Below the pieces are notes generated by a model that was not told the origin of the DNA, did not search any database, and was given only the letters and a program-made list of their open reading frames with translations. A stretch of DNA of 64,000 nucleotides from Shiella aurantiaca (GTDB lineage: Bacteria > Bacteroidota > Bacteroidia > Cytophagales > Cyclobacteriaceae). A program made the translations under genes and the position numbers. The DNA is taken from positions 1-64,000 of the forward strand of contig JAUHJS010000010.1 of the NCBI GenBank assembly GCA_030412945.1. Direction: 5' to 3'. Of the stretch, positions 41,988 to 50,938 are shown in pieces; positions within the stretch are counted from its first letter, which is position 1, and every line of letters starts with the position of its first letter.

Positions 41988-42503
41988 TTATTGCAAGGTT
42001 TCTTTCACTGAACCACAGCGCAACATTTTATCTCCAAAATAAGGGTTGTTGATTTGCTTTTCGTTGGCCAACCAATAGCCTCCGATGTTTCCATTGGCCA
42101 TAGGGCAATGGGCTACGTAAATCTCACCCGAAGTCATTTGCTCGGCAATCCATGTTTTCAAAAGAGGGCTTGCTTCTGCAAGTTCCAATCGCAAGGCATT
42201 CAAATTGCTGGTAGCGGCTAGTTTTTTAGCGGCAGCTTTCAATTCTGCTCCCGCTTCCGAAGCTTCGGTTTTTTGTGCGAAGGCTTGGGCAGCGGCCAAA
42301 CTTTTACTTTCATCGGACTGTACTAAGGCTTGAGTAAGAGAAATATAGGCTTGGTATACATGCGTAGCCGATTCATTGCTGAAGGTAGGAGCTGTTGTGC
42401 TGGTGCTTGCTGCGGCTTGACCGTGATCATTATGACCTTGAGCCCTGGCAGTAGCAAGGCTGAATAAAACGAGTGCAAAGGCAATTAGTACTAACTTTTT
42501 CAT
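41988..42503 (-). CDS. DUF3347 domain periplasmic protein
   Basis: The 171-residue protein has a signal peptide (LIAFALVLFSLATARAQG), a His-containing linker (HNDHGQAA), a helical DUF3347 domain (AYISLTQALVQSDESKSLAAAQAFA) and a C-terminal metal-binding-like element with CPMAN, GGYWLAN, NPYFGDKMLRCG. The Cys-x-Met / Met-x-x-Cys pattern suits Cu(I). The same module forms the C-terminus of the adjacent adaptor protein. It is 49 bp downstream of that gene. Confidence 0.82.
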   Translation of the reverse strand: MKKLVLIAFALVLFSLATARAQGHNDHGQAAASTSTTAPTFSNESATHVYQAYISLTQALVQSDESKSLAAAQAFAQKTEASEAGAELKAAAKKLAATSNLNALRLELAEASPLLKTWIAEQMTSGEIYVAHCPMANGNIGGYWLANEKQINNPYFGDKMLRCGSVKETLQ

Positions 42504-42552
42504 AAGAGTAATTAATTTGAGTGATGGTAAATTATTGATAAAAATGAAAAAT

Positions 42553-44277
42553 TTAAGGGGTTTTGATTTCTTTGCTTACTTCTCCACAACTATGCATAGA
42601 AGCCCCAAAGTAGGGATTCACGATTTCATCGGAATCGCTGAGCCAATGGCCGCCCTTGTCTTCGTTGGCCATAGGGCAAAACTGCACATAAAGAGTGCTA
42701 TGCGGCTTATTAAGTGCCTCTGCTACTTGTATCATCCACTGAGAGAAAGACAGAAAGGTGTTTCGTAATCCCTCAATATCGGAAGCATGGTGCAGATGAG
42801 CGGCTGCAGTAGGAAAGCTCGCTTGCACAGCTTCCGGCAGGGTACTTTTCTTATCTTCCCAAAGGCCCATCCATTGCGAAGCGGCTTTTTGGGCTTGGGC
42901 AAAATCATCTTTGCTCAGGGCGGTTTTTATGTCGAGGTAGGATTTCAGCAAGGACAATACCTCAGCCGATTCTTCCTTGCTCAGTACAATAGGAGCCGCT
43001 TTTTTCTCGGCTTTTGGTACCGCTGTGGAGGGTGCCTCAGCTTCTTTAGGACTCATCATGCTAGGCTTTCCGGCCAGCTGTGCAGCAGCATCTACGGCAA
43101 AAGTACCATTAACCACCACTTCTTCGCCTTCATTCAGCCCTTGCAGTACCGTATAGGTATCTCCGGAAAGAGCGCCTACGGTAATATTTCTCAATTGGAA
43201 ATGGGTATTGCTTGCTTCTTTAGTTTTTACATACACTACCGAGCGCTCGCCTGTCCAAAGCACTGCTGAGGCAGGGATGCGCAAGGCTTCTTCTTGGTTT
43301 TGGGATTGCAACTGAGCGGTAAGGAACATTTCGGGTTTCAATACACCTTGTTTGTTGGGCAAGACAATACGGCCACGGGCGATACGCGTACTCGGGTCAA
43401 TCACGGGGTCGATGAAATCGATTTTTCCACTAACAGATTGCCCCGGTAAGGCTTTTATGGATAAGGTCACGGGCATGTTTTTCTTTATCCAAGCCAAATC
43501 CGTTTCGTAAATGTCTACCATGGCCCATACCTGCGAAAGGTCGCTTACTTGATACAGCGGGGTTCCAATGCTTACGTAATCGCCCACATTTACCTGTTTT
43601 TCTATCACCACGCCACCTGATTGAGCCAGGATGGGGAATTGTTCCTGAATTTTTCCATCGCGAGCAATTTGCTCAATCTGCTTGTCAGTCAATTTCCAAT
43701 TGCGGAGCTTTTCCTTAGCAGCCAATACTAAATCAGGGTTTTGATCAGCTACCTGCAAGGCCTCCAGCAACTCTTTCTGAGCAGTAGCCAGTTCGGGGGA
43801 ATACACATAGGCCAGTACTTGTCCGGCTTGAATTTGCTCTCCGGTAAAATTAACCATCAGGCGCTCTATGCGTCCATTCAAATGGCTCACTTGGGTTTTG
43901 CTTAGGCGTTCATCGGCCACAATTTTTCCATTAAGTCGTGCCTCTTGTGTACCGGAAGAAAGTCGTACCGCTTGGGTTTGAATATCAGCCAATTTCATGG
44001 CATAAGGCGAAAGGCTAATGCTGGAAGGGTCAGCTCCTGTATCACCTTCGGAAGCCAGTGGGGTTAAGTCCATCCCACAAAGCGGGCATTTTCCGAGTTT
44101 GTTCTGGCGAATTTGAGGGTGCATAGAACAGGTCCAGATGGTTTCTTCGCTGTGTTCGTGCATTTCTTCTGCTTGAGGCTGAGCCGATTCGGAATTGCCT
44201 AGCCAATATTTGCCGAGCAAAAGACCTACCACCAAAAGGAGTAGGTACATGATGGGGTGTTTATATTTTTTCAACAT
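42553..44277 (-). CDS. RND efflux periplasmic adaptor (CusB-like) with heavy-metal-binding and DUF3347 domains
   Basis: 574 residues. After an N-terminal membrane anchor (about 8-24) and His-rich linker comes a heavy-metal-binding domain (residues 48-72: TCSMHPQ with C50/M52/H53 and CPLCGM with C64/C67). Then the membrane-fusion core: the barrel-sandwich hybrid LNGRIERLMVNFTGEQI, the hairpin LATAQKELLEAL, and the beta-barrel DIYETDLAWIKK. A C-terminal DUF3347 domain (about 420-570) ends with FCPMANEDKGGHWLS and NPYFGASMHSCG. It links the inner-membrane RND pump to the outer-membrane channel and likely carries Cu(I) or Ag(I). Confidence 0.9.
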   Translation of the reverse strand: MLKKYKHPIMYLLLLVVGLLLGKYWLGNSESAQPQAEEMHEHSEETIWTCSMHPQIRQNKLGKCPLCGMDLTPLASEGDTGADPSSISLSPYAMKLADIQTQAVRLSSGTQEARLNGKIVADERLSKTQVSHLNGRIERLMVNFTGEQIQAGQVLAYVYSPELATAQKELLEALQVADQNPDLVLAAKEKLRNWKLTDKQIEQIARDGKIQEQFPILAQSGGVVIEKQVNVGDYVSIGTPLYQVSDLSQVWAMVDIYETDLAWIKKNMPVTLSIKALPGQSVSGKIDFIDPVIDPSTRIARGRIVLPNKQGVLKPEMFLTAQLQSQNQEEALRIPASAVLWTGERSVVYVKTKEASNTHFQLRNITVGALSGDTYTVLQGLNEGEEVVVNGTFAVDAAAQLAGKPSMMSPKEAEAPSTAVPKAEKKAAPIVLSKEESAEVLSLLKSYLDIKTALSKDDFAQAQKAASQWMGLWEDKKSTLPEAVQASFPTAAAHLHHASDIEGLRNTFLSFSQWMIQVAEALNKPHSTLYVQFCPMANEDKGGHWLSDSDEIVNPYFGASMHSCGEVSKEIKTP

Positions 44278-44284
44278 GATCGTG

Positions 44285-45526
44285 TTAGTTTGTGGGGTAA
44301 GTAAAATACGCCAAAGCCGCTTCGGCTTTTAGGCATTCGGTTTGGGCCATGGCCAGCTGCATACGGTATTCGATTTCCATTTGATGAAGGCTCAGCACCT
44401 CGCTCATGGCCACCTCATTTTGGCTAAAGGCTGTTTGGGTAAGGCGCTGCATGCGCTCTATGGTGCTCAGTTGCTTTTGCAGACTTTCTATCCGCCATCG
44501 GCTTTGTTGCCGCTCTGAAAGGGCCTGGCGAAAAGAGGCATCTAAAGTATTTTGTACATCGGTTTGGCGATGCGCATAGGCTTCTGTCATGTGCTTGGCC
44601 TGTTGGCTTTGGCCCTTATATTTATTCCGATAAATAGGCAAGGAAAGAGAAACCATGGGCATAAAGGCATCTTTCCCATTGTCGGCAGGGGCAAGGCTAT
44701 GATCGGTATCCATGCGTTCGCCAATCACCCAGTAGTCGAAGCCGAGTTCAATCATGGGCAAACCTTCTTTTCTGGCTACTTGCTGCATCTGCCCCGAGGC
44801 CGATTGCATCTGCTGAATTTCCTGCAGTTTGGGGTGCAAGGGGTTTACCTCTTGGGGTTCGCCCGCATGGTGCTCATTTAATAGTTGACCCAGGTCGAGT
44901 GTCGGAAGGCTATCGAGGGGTTCGGCATTTACCTTGTTGGAAATGGCCTTAACCAAGGGTAATATGCTTCGTTCGGTTACTTGGATTTCGGTTTCCAACT
45001 GGCTTATGCTCAAGTCAATTTCTAATATTTCCACTAAGCTTGCTTTACCGTTTTCATAGCGTGCCATAGCCAATTTTTTCATGGATAATAACCACGCTAA
45101 ATTCTCTTTTTGCAGTTTAAGCAAAGTCATCTGACTTTGGGTGGTGAAATATAAGTTTCGGATTTCCCAAAGGAGCTGAGCCTGTGCTTCCTCCTGCTGG
45201 TATTTCTTGGCTTGACTTTCCAATTCGGCAACCTGCTTTTTGCCTGAAAGGGTTCCCGGCCAAGGAAACTGCTGCGATAAACTGAAGCGCGCAATCTGAG
45301 GCCCCGTGCGGGTTTCCACCATTTGTCCGAAGGCACTTGCCGACAGCATAGGGTCGGGCAAGGTGCCTACCTGCGCAGCTGCATGTGTAGAGGCTTCATA
45401 GGCCGATTGCTGCTCACGAAGTCCTGCATTGTACTGAAGTGCTTTATTGAGCAAATTATTCAGGTTTTGGGCTTGTAGCAAAGCACTGGATCCTGTGATG
45501 AATAAGTAAATGAGTAAGTATCTCAT
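44285..45526 (-). CDS. TolC family outer-membrane factor (CusC-like)
   Basis: The 413-residue protein has a signal peptide (IYLFITGSSALLQAQ) and two repeated helical outer-membrane efflux domains, with LPDPMLSASAFGQM near 57-70 and LHPKLQEIQQMQSASGQM near 225-242. It is slightly short for TolC but normal for Bacteroidota CusC-like factors. It lies 7 bp upstream of the adaptor gene and 14 bp downstream of the pump gene, in a single operon. It forms the outer-membrane exit channel. Confidence 0.88.
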   Translation of the reverse strand: MRYLLIYLFITGSSALLQAQNLNNLLNKALQYNAGLREQQSAYEASTHAAAQVGTLPDPMLSASAFGQMVETRTGPQIARFSLSQQFPWPGTLSGKKQVAELESQAKKYQQEEAQAQLLWEIRNLYFTTQSQMTLLKLQKENLAWLLSMKKLAMARYENGKASLVEILEIDLSISQLETEIQVTERSILPLVKAISNKVNAEPLDSLPTLDLGQLLNEHHAGEPQEVNPLHPKLQEIQQMQSASGQMQQVARKEGLPMIELGFDYWVIGERMDTDHSLAPADNGKDAFMPMVSLSLPIYRNKYKGQSQQAKHMTEAYAHRQTDVQNTLDASFRQALSERQQSRWRIESLQKQLSTIERMQRLTQTAFSQNEVAMSEVLSLHQMEIEYRMQLAMAQTECLKAEAALAYFTYPTN

Positions 45527-45540
45527 AGTATTTTTATTTT

Positions 45541-48500
45541 CTACGATTCAATAGTGGACGAACGACTTACCACAGTTTCGCGCCAGTAGGCTTGAAGTAC
45601 CGGCACCACAAAAATGGTCATGATCTGAATCACCATACCTCCGAAAGTAGGGATGGCCATAGGCACCATAATATCCGAACCTTTGCCTGTGGAGGTAAGT
45701 ACCGGAATAAGTGCCAATAGTGTGGTAGCGGTAGTCATCATGGCCGGACGCACACGTTTAAGTCCCGCTTCCAGCACCGCTGCTCGTACGGCTGGTACAG
45801 TATTGGGCTGTTTTTCTTCAAATACCTGATGGATGTAGGTGCCCATGAGCACGCCATCGTCAGTAGCAATCCCGAAAAGGGCAATAAACCCTACCCACAC
45901 CGCCACACTGAGGTTAATTGTATGCATCTGGAATACATCGCGTAGGTTGGTGTCACCAATATCGAAATTCATAAACCAAGGCTGAGCATAGAGCCACAGC
46001 ATGATAAAGCCTCCGGCAAACGCCACAAACACACCCGAGAAATGAATGGTGGAGGCTATGATGGTTTTGAATTGAAAATACAAGAGTAGGAAAATGGCAA
46101 TAAGACAAAGGGGAATTACAATAGCCAATCGCTTAACCGCCCGTACCTGATTCTCATAGGTACCTGAAAATTTATAGCTTACACCCTCGGGGATTTTAAG
46201 GCTTCCGGCATCAATTTGGGACTGAATAGCCGCCTTGGCTTCTTCCACGACATCCACCTCCGAAAAAGATTCCTTTTTATCAAAAAGCACATAGCCCGTC
46301 AGGAAGGTTTCCTCACTTTTAATCATCTGAGGGCCTTGCACGTAGTCGATTCGTACCAAATCTCCTAATGGAACAGCATTTCCCATAGGAGTAGGGACAA
46401 GGATTTTCTGCAGTTTCTCCGGATGGTCGCGCAGTTCACGCGGGTAGCGTACACGTACATTGTAGCGCTCCCGGCCTTCCACCGTACGGGTAATTGGCAT
46501 ACCGCCAATGGCTGTTTCAATGAGCGTTTGCACGGCTTCTATACTTAATCCGTAGCGGGAAATAGCCATTCGGTCAATCACCAAATGCAGATAAGGTACA
46601 CCTACGATGCGATCGGCAAATACCGCCTCCGATTTTATGGAAGGCACCTCTTTCAAGATTTGTTCAAAGGCAAGGCCTACTTCTTCGATAGTGGCCAAAT
46701 CGGGGCCATATACTTTGATGCCCATGGGTGCCCGCATGCCTGTTTGCAGCATGACGAGGCGGGTTTCAATAGGTTGAAGTTTGGGTGAAGAAGTGACACC
46801 CGGTACTTGGGTAGCCATCGTAATCTCATCCCAAATGTCCTGAGGCGATTTGATATGGCTTCTCCATTGGCGCAAGCGTTCGCCATCCTCATCAATCACT
46901 AGTTCGGAAATACTACGATGCTGGATTAGGAAATCATCATTGGACAAGAGTTCGCCCGATTGAAGAACAAAAAGACCGTCCTCATTGGTTTTAAAATGGA
47001 CTTTTGCGCCTTGGTCATTTCTATAAAACTCACTTTTGTAATTGATGACATTCTCGAACATCGACAAAGGAGCCGGATCGAGCGCGCTTTCTACCCTTCC
47101 GGCTTTCCCCACGGCTGTTTCCACTTCGGGGATATTAGCCAGGGCCTTATCAAGCAGCTGCACGATATGGATATTTTCCTCTACTCCTGCATGGGGCATA
47201 GAGGTAGGCATGAGTAAGAAACTACCTTCATTAAGGCTAGGCATAAATTCTTTTCCCATGCCGGGGAAGCTGTGTGCCAATCCCGACCAGATTCCCGTAG
47301 TTCGTATGTTCCATCCGAGGCGGTCGGTCAGCTGGGCAATTCCTCCAAAGAGGGTATTGAATCCAAACCAAATAATGGTTCCCCAGAGGATAACAAAGGC
47401 AGGAATCAGCATAAATTTCCGTTTGTTTTCCAAACACCATTTAAGGATGGGTTCGTAGAAATATACCACACTGTACAAGGCGGCCAGCACCACACTTACC
47501 AAGGTGGCAATGAAAATAAAATTGGTAAAATGCCCGCTGCGCTCATGCAGTGGGGACCACGCTTCCGATAAAAAGTAGCCACAGATAAGTAGCACCAACG
47601 CTAGCAAAATGGTGGAAGAATAGCGTCCAAAAATATTCGGTTTGGCTAGTTCTACCATGTTCTTAACAGCAATAGCCGTAAGGGCCAGTGGAATCCAAAG
47701 TCCCAGATAAAAGGCTAATACAATTCCCGTCAGGGCCAAAAAAACATTAGCCATCCATTGGCTTCTTGGGGAACGTGCCCGTGCATTAAATACCAAGTAG
47801 GCGATGGTAGGCAACACCACCAAGCCCAAAAAGAAAGAGCCGCTCAGCGCAAAGGTTTTGGTGAAGGCCAAAGGTTTGAAAAGTTTTCCTTCGGCATTTT
47901 CCATAAAAAATACCGGGAGGAAGCTTACCACCGTAGTGGCTAAGGCCGTTGTAATGGCCGGCCCCACTTCCACCACAGCCCGCTGAATCATCCGAAGGAG
48001 GGATTCGTCTTTCACGCCCTGATTTTCCGGCATTTCGCTGTGGCGGATAATGTTTTCCACAAAAACTATCCCCACATCAACCATCACTCCAATAGCAATG
48101 GCAATCCCCGAAAGAGCTACCACATTGGCATCTACACCTAAGTAGCGCATCACAATAAAGGTAATAAGCACCCCAATAGGCAACAGACTGGAGATAATCA
48201 GCGAAGCACGCAAGTTCATTACCAGTACCAATACCACGATGATACTGATAAGCACTTCATGGCTGAGCGCTTCTTCCAAGGTGCCAATGGTTTCTTGAAT
48301 CAGCTGGGTGCGGTCATAAAAAGGGACAATGGTGAGATAGCTAGTGCTACCATCGCGCAAGGTTTTTTGAGGCAAGCCGGGTTTTAGTTCCTCGATTTTT
48401 TCTTTTACTCCCTCTATTACCGCCAAAGGATTGGAGCCATAGCGCGCTACCACTACTCCGCCCACGGCTTCGGCTCCGGCTTTATCGAGCACACCCCTGC

Positions 48501-49365
48501 GGGTGGCCGGGCCAAGGCTTATTTGGCCTATATCTTTCAGTCGGATGGGTACATTATTGTTGACCGTCACTACGGTTTCGCGCAGGTCGTCCAAGGATTT
48601 GATATAGCCTAGTCCACGAACCACATATTCTGCACGATTGATTTCTATGGTTTCGGCTCCGGTGTCGCGGTTGGTGTTTTGCACGGCCATCATCACCTGA
48701 TCTAGGCCAATTTTGTGTGCTTGCAGGGCGCTAGGGTCTACATCTATTTGGTATTCTTTTACATAGCCACCAATAGAGGCTACTTCCGATACACCCTGTA
48801 CGGCATTAAGGCCATACTTTACATAAAAATCTTGAATGGAGCGCAGCTCTTGCAAGTCCCAGCCTCCGGTAGGATTGCCAAGCGAATCGCGGCCTTCCAA
48901 GGTGTACCAATATACCTGACCCAATGCCGTGGCATCAGGTCCCAAGGCAGGCTGTACGCCCTCAGGAAGCAAATTGCTGGGGAGGGAATTAAGCTTTTCC
49001 AACACCCGCGAGCGCGACCAGTAAAATTCTACCTCTTCTTCAAAAATGAGGTAAATGCTGGAAAAGCCGAACATGGAAGTGCTTCGGATAGATTTTACTC
49101 CCGGAATACCCAGCAAAGCCGTGGTGAGCGGGTAGGTAATCTGATCCTCAATGTCTTGAGGAGAGCGGCCGGGCCAGTCGGTGAAGACAATTTGTTGGTT
49201 TTCACCAATGTCAGGAATGGCATCTACAGGCACAGGATCGGAAGGAAGTAGGCCCGTGTTCCAATCGAAGGGGGCAGTAACCACGCCCCAAGCGATAAGT
49301 CCTGCAAGGAGGAGAAGCGTGACCAAACGGTTCTCTAGAAAATAAGATATAATGATTTTAAACAT
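45541..49365 (-). CDS. CusA/CzcA family heavy-metal RND efflux pump, extended form
   Basis: 1274 residues. N-terminal helix 1 (about 12-30), porter segments with GVKSIRSTSMFGFSSIYLIFEE near 89-110, the GIAIAIGVMVDVGIVFVENIIRH segment (helix 4 with the proton-relay Asp, about 420-445), and the second half with WVGFIALFGIATDDGVLMG near 1180. Canonical CusA has about 1040 residues. The extra ~230 come mainly from an added hydrophobic segment after helix 6 (about 530-640) and an extra soluble segment near 800-860. Such long forms occur in Bacteroidota. A Met-rich region (MAMPTFGGMV...) is seen near the end. It should export Cu/Ag, or Co/Zn/Cd, driven by protons. Confidence 0.9.
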   Translation of the reverse strand: MFKIIISYFLENRLVTLLLLAGLIAWGVVTAPFDWNTGLLPSDPVPVDAIPDIGENQQIVFTDWPGRSPQDIEDQITYPLTTALLGIPGVKSIRSTSMFGFSSIYLIFEEEVEFYWSRSRVLEKLNSLPSNLLPEGVQPALGPDATALGQVYWYTLEGRDSLGNPTGGWDLQELRSIQDFYVKYGLNAVQGVSEVASIGGYVKEYQIDVDPSALQAHKIGLDQVMMAVQNTNRDTGAETIEINRAEYVVRGLGYIKSLDDLRETVVTVNNNVPIRLKDIGQISLGPATRRGVLDKAGAEAVGGVVVARYGSNPLAVIEGVKEKIEELKPGLPQKTLRDGSTSYLTIVPFYDRTQLIQETIGTLEEALSHEVLISIIVVLVLVMNLRASLIISSLLPIGVLITFIVMRYLGVDANVVALSGIAIAIGVMVDVGIVFVENIIRHSEMPENQGVKDESLLRMIQRAVVEVGPAITTALATTVVSFLPVFFMENAEGKLFKPLAFTKTFALSGSFFLGLVVLPTIAYLVFNARARSPRSQWMANVFLALTGIVLAFYLGLWIPLALTAIAVKNMVELAKPNIFGRYSSTILLALVLLICGYFLSEAWSPLHERSGHFTNFIFIATLVSVVLAALYSVVYFYEPILKWCLENKRKFMLIPAFVILWGTIIWFGFNTLFGGIAQLTDRLGWNIRTTGIWSGLAHSFPGMGKEFMPSLNEGSFLLMPTSMPHAGVEENIHIVQLLDKALANIPEVETAVGKAGRVESALDPAPLSMFENVINYKSEFYRNDQGAKVHFKTNEDGLFVLQSGELLSNDDFLIQHRSISELVIDEDGERLRQWRSHIKSPQDIWDEITMATQVPGVTSSPKLQPIETRLVMLQTGMRAPMGIKVYGPDLATIEEVGLAFEQILKEVPSIKSEAVFADRIVGVPYLHLVIDRMAISRYGLSIEAVQTLIETAIGGMPITRTVEGRERYNVRVRYPRELRDHPEKLQKILVPTPMGNAVPLGDLVRIDYVQGPQMIKSEETFLTGYVLFDKKESFSEVDVVEEAKAAIQSQIDAGSLKIPEGVSYKFSGTYENQVRAVKRLAIVIPLCLIAIFLLLYFQFKTIIASTIHFSGVFVAFAGGFIMLWLYAQPWFMNFDIGDTNLRDVFQMHTINLSVAVWVGFIALFGIATDDGVLMGTYIHQVFEEKQPNTVPAVRAAVLEAGLKRVRPAMMTTATTLLALIPVLTSTGKGSDIMVPMAIPTFGGMVIQIMTIFVVPVLQAYWRETVVSRSSTIES

Positions 49366-49439
49366 GTGATAATCGATTGAATACGAGTAAAAACAGGTAT
49401 GCTACCTCTTGAAAAGAAGTAGAGCGAATCAATCGGGTA

Positions 49440-49829
49440 TCAAATGCGGAAATTGCTCACCAGCAGGAATATATCCGGTGCAGGGTGCGGGGGAGCGTCT
49501 GAGGCCAGACGAAGTAAGGGGGTAATGGCTTGTAAGGAGAATAATGCACTCCAGTCGAAGCTGGGAAGCAAAAAGAAAGCGGCAATAAAGCTTACGGAAA
49601 AAGAGGTGGTAGGGGCTTCGTCTTCCACATGTAAGTGGGTGATTTCATTGTCGCAGCAATGCGCTTCCGCTTCTGCATCCATATCCATCATACCGCAGCT
49701 TAAGTGGATCTCGCCCATGCCCATAGCCGATTCCCTTGCTTCACCCAAACAATAGTGGGTAGCCAAGGTGAGTCCTGAGCTGCTGAAGAGCATAAGGGCG
49801 CTAAGTGCTATGGAAACCAGTTGCTTCAC
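49440..49829 (-). CDS. Cys/Met/His-rich HYC_CC_PP family protein
   Basis: The 129-residue protein starts with a signal-like segment (SALMLFSSSGLTLATHYC, HYC at 25-27). Then come AMGMGEIHLSCGMMDMD, HCCDNE (CC at 58-59) and a Pro pair near the C-terminus (APPHPAPD), after a second hydrophobic stretch. This matches the HYC_CC_PP naming pattern. The Cys, Met and His density suggests copper binding. It is the first gene of the efflux region, 74 bp upstream of the pump gene, and may act as a periplasmic or membrane metal scavenger. Confidence 0.72.
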   Translation of the reverse strand: MKQLVSIALSALMLFSSSGLTLATHYCLGEARESAMGMGEIHLSCGMMDMDAEAEAHCCDNEITHLHVEDEAPTTSFSVSFIAAFFLLPSFDWSALFSLQAITPLLRLASDAPPHPAPDIFLLVSNFRI

Positions 49830-50105
49830 AAGGGCAAGTTACGAAAAATGAGCAGAGTAGGTTGTTTTTTGTCTTCTTAAATGAAAATTATACAAACATT
49901 GCCAAGAAAAGTATAAGCCGGATTGGACGCGCAGAAAGATTTTTACATGAAGTTGTTACATTTTTATAAGCGATGTATCTATTGGTAGACAATAGGTAAA
50001 AAATAAAAACGTTGAGTACTATCTGCGAATAATGCTATTCTCACGTTAGTTTATCCATGCACACACAATATGTCTTATTATAACCTTAACCCTATCAATC
50101 AAGCT

Positions 50106-50729
50106 ATGCGCTATTGTATCCTCTTTTTCACTTTTGTTCTGTTTTCATTCAATGCTTTCTCACAAGAAACACCCCCTAAGGAACACAAGTGGTCTATTGC
50201 CTTACCGCTTCGGTTTACACATTTGCAAAATCATACTACCATGCTCTCGGGCTTCAAGCTAGGAAGGCAAATAAATCAGCGTGTATCGCTAGCCTTATCG
50301 GTATATCATTCCTTTTATGTGGAGTCGTTCAAGGCGCAGGCGAATGTACCTGAGCTTACCCGTCAACAAATGCCCCGGCTTTTCATCAATGGCGTGGGAC
50401 CTGAGTTGCAATATGCTTTTTGGCAACGAGGTGCGTGGGCATTGCAGGCACAGTTATTAATAGGTTGGGGATTTATGAAATATGAAAGCAAAGACAAAGA
50501 CTTAGGCTTTGAAAGCTCAGCGTATCATTTTGTAGCAGTTGAACCTTCTTTGCTTATGGCGTACCAAGTTACACCCAATACTCAGCTTGAATGGGGGATA
50601 GGCTATCGGCCTTTGTTGGGAGCGCAAAATATGGCCTATCAGCTAGGAGGAGGTGAAGGAGAAATTGCGGTGGAGAACAAGCTGCCCAACGGACTGATGA
50701 TGCATATAAACTTGGTGGGCTTCTTTTGA
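50106..50729 (+). CDS. Hypothetical outer-membrane beta-barrel protein
   Basis: About 207 residues from ATG 50106: signal peptide (LFFTFVLFSFNAFSQ), then amphipathic strands (VSLALSVYHSFYVE, WALQAQLLIGWGFM, TQLEWGIGYRPLLG) and a terminal aromatic residue (INLVGFF). This fits a small outer-membrane barrel. An in-frame start at 50070 would add 12 residues with no signal and is rejected. No named family recognised. It is followed by a terminator and lies divergently from the metal-efflux operon. Confidence 0.6.
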   Translation: MRYCILFFTFVLFSFNAFSQETPPKEHKWSIALPLRFTHLQNHTTMLSGFKLGRQINQRVSLALSVYHSFYVESFKAQANVPELTRQQMPRLFINGVGPELQYAFWQRGAWALQAQLLIGWGFMKYESKDKDLGFESSAYHFVAVEPSLLMAYQVTPNTQLEWGIGYRPLLGAQNMAYQLGGGEGEIAVENKLPNGLMMHINLVGFF

Positions 50730-50760
50730 AATGACCTAATTTCAACTTGCTATAAAATGA

Positions 50761-50789
50761 AAAAAGCCTTCGAAATTCGAAGGCTTTTT
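50761..50789. terminator. Terminator shared by the barrel gene and tRNA-Lys
   Basis: AAAAAGCCTTCGA / TCGAAGGCTTTTT around AAT works on either strand. It lies between a plus-strand gene ending at 50729 and a minus-strand tRNA ending at 50796. Confidence 0.85.
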
Positions 50790-50795
50790 CTTTTG

Positions 50796-50868
50796 TGATC
50801 CCGCTGGGACTCGAACCCAGGACCCATACATTAAAAGTGTATTGCTCTACCAACTGAGCTACGGAATC
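50796..50868 (-). tRNA. tRNA-Lys (anticodon UUU)
   Basis: On the minus strand a 73-base cloverleaf is seen: acceptor GATTCCG paired with CGGGATC (one G-U), D-arm GCTC AGTTGGTA GAGC, anticodon arm ATACA-CTTTTAA-TGTAT with anticodon TTT, and T-arm CTGGG TTCGAGT CCCAG. The discriminator is A. CCA is not encoded, as is common in this phylum. Confidence 0.93.
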
Positions 50869-50938
50869 GTACGAAAAATTTGTTTGTTTGAACTGCTTTT
50901 CCGTAATTGAGATGCAAATGTAGCAGGTCTATTTGAAA

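Noticed and set aside
42787..43269. A 160-codon frame antisense to the CusB-like gene
   Set aside because: The opposite strand has clear adaptor motifs over the same bases, so this is a shadow frame.
48715..49251. A 178-codon frame antisense to the RND pump gene
   Set aside because: It mirrors a conserved porter region of the pump; composition is unlike neighbouring proteins and no start signal is seen.
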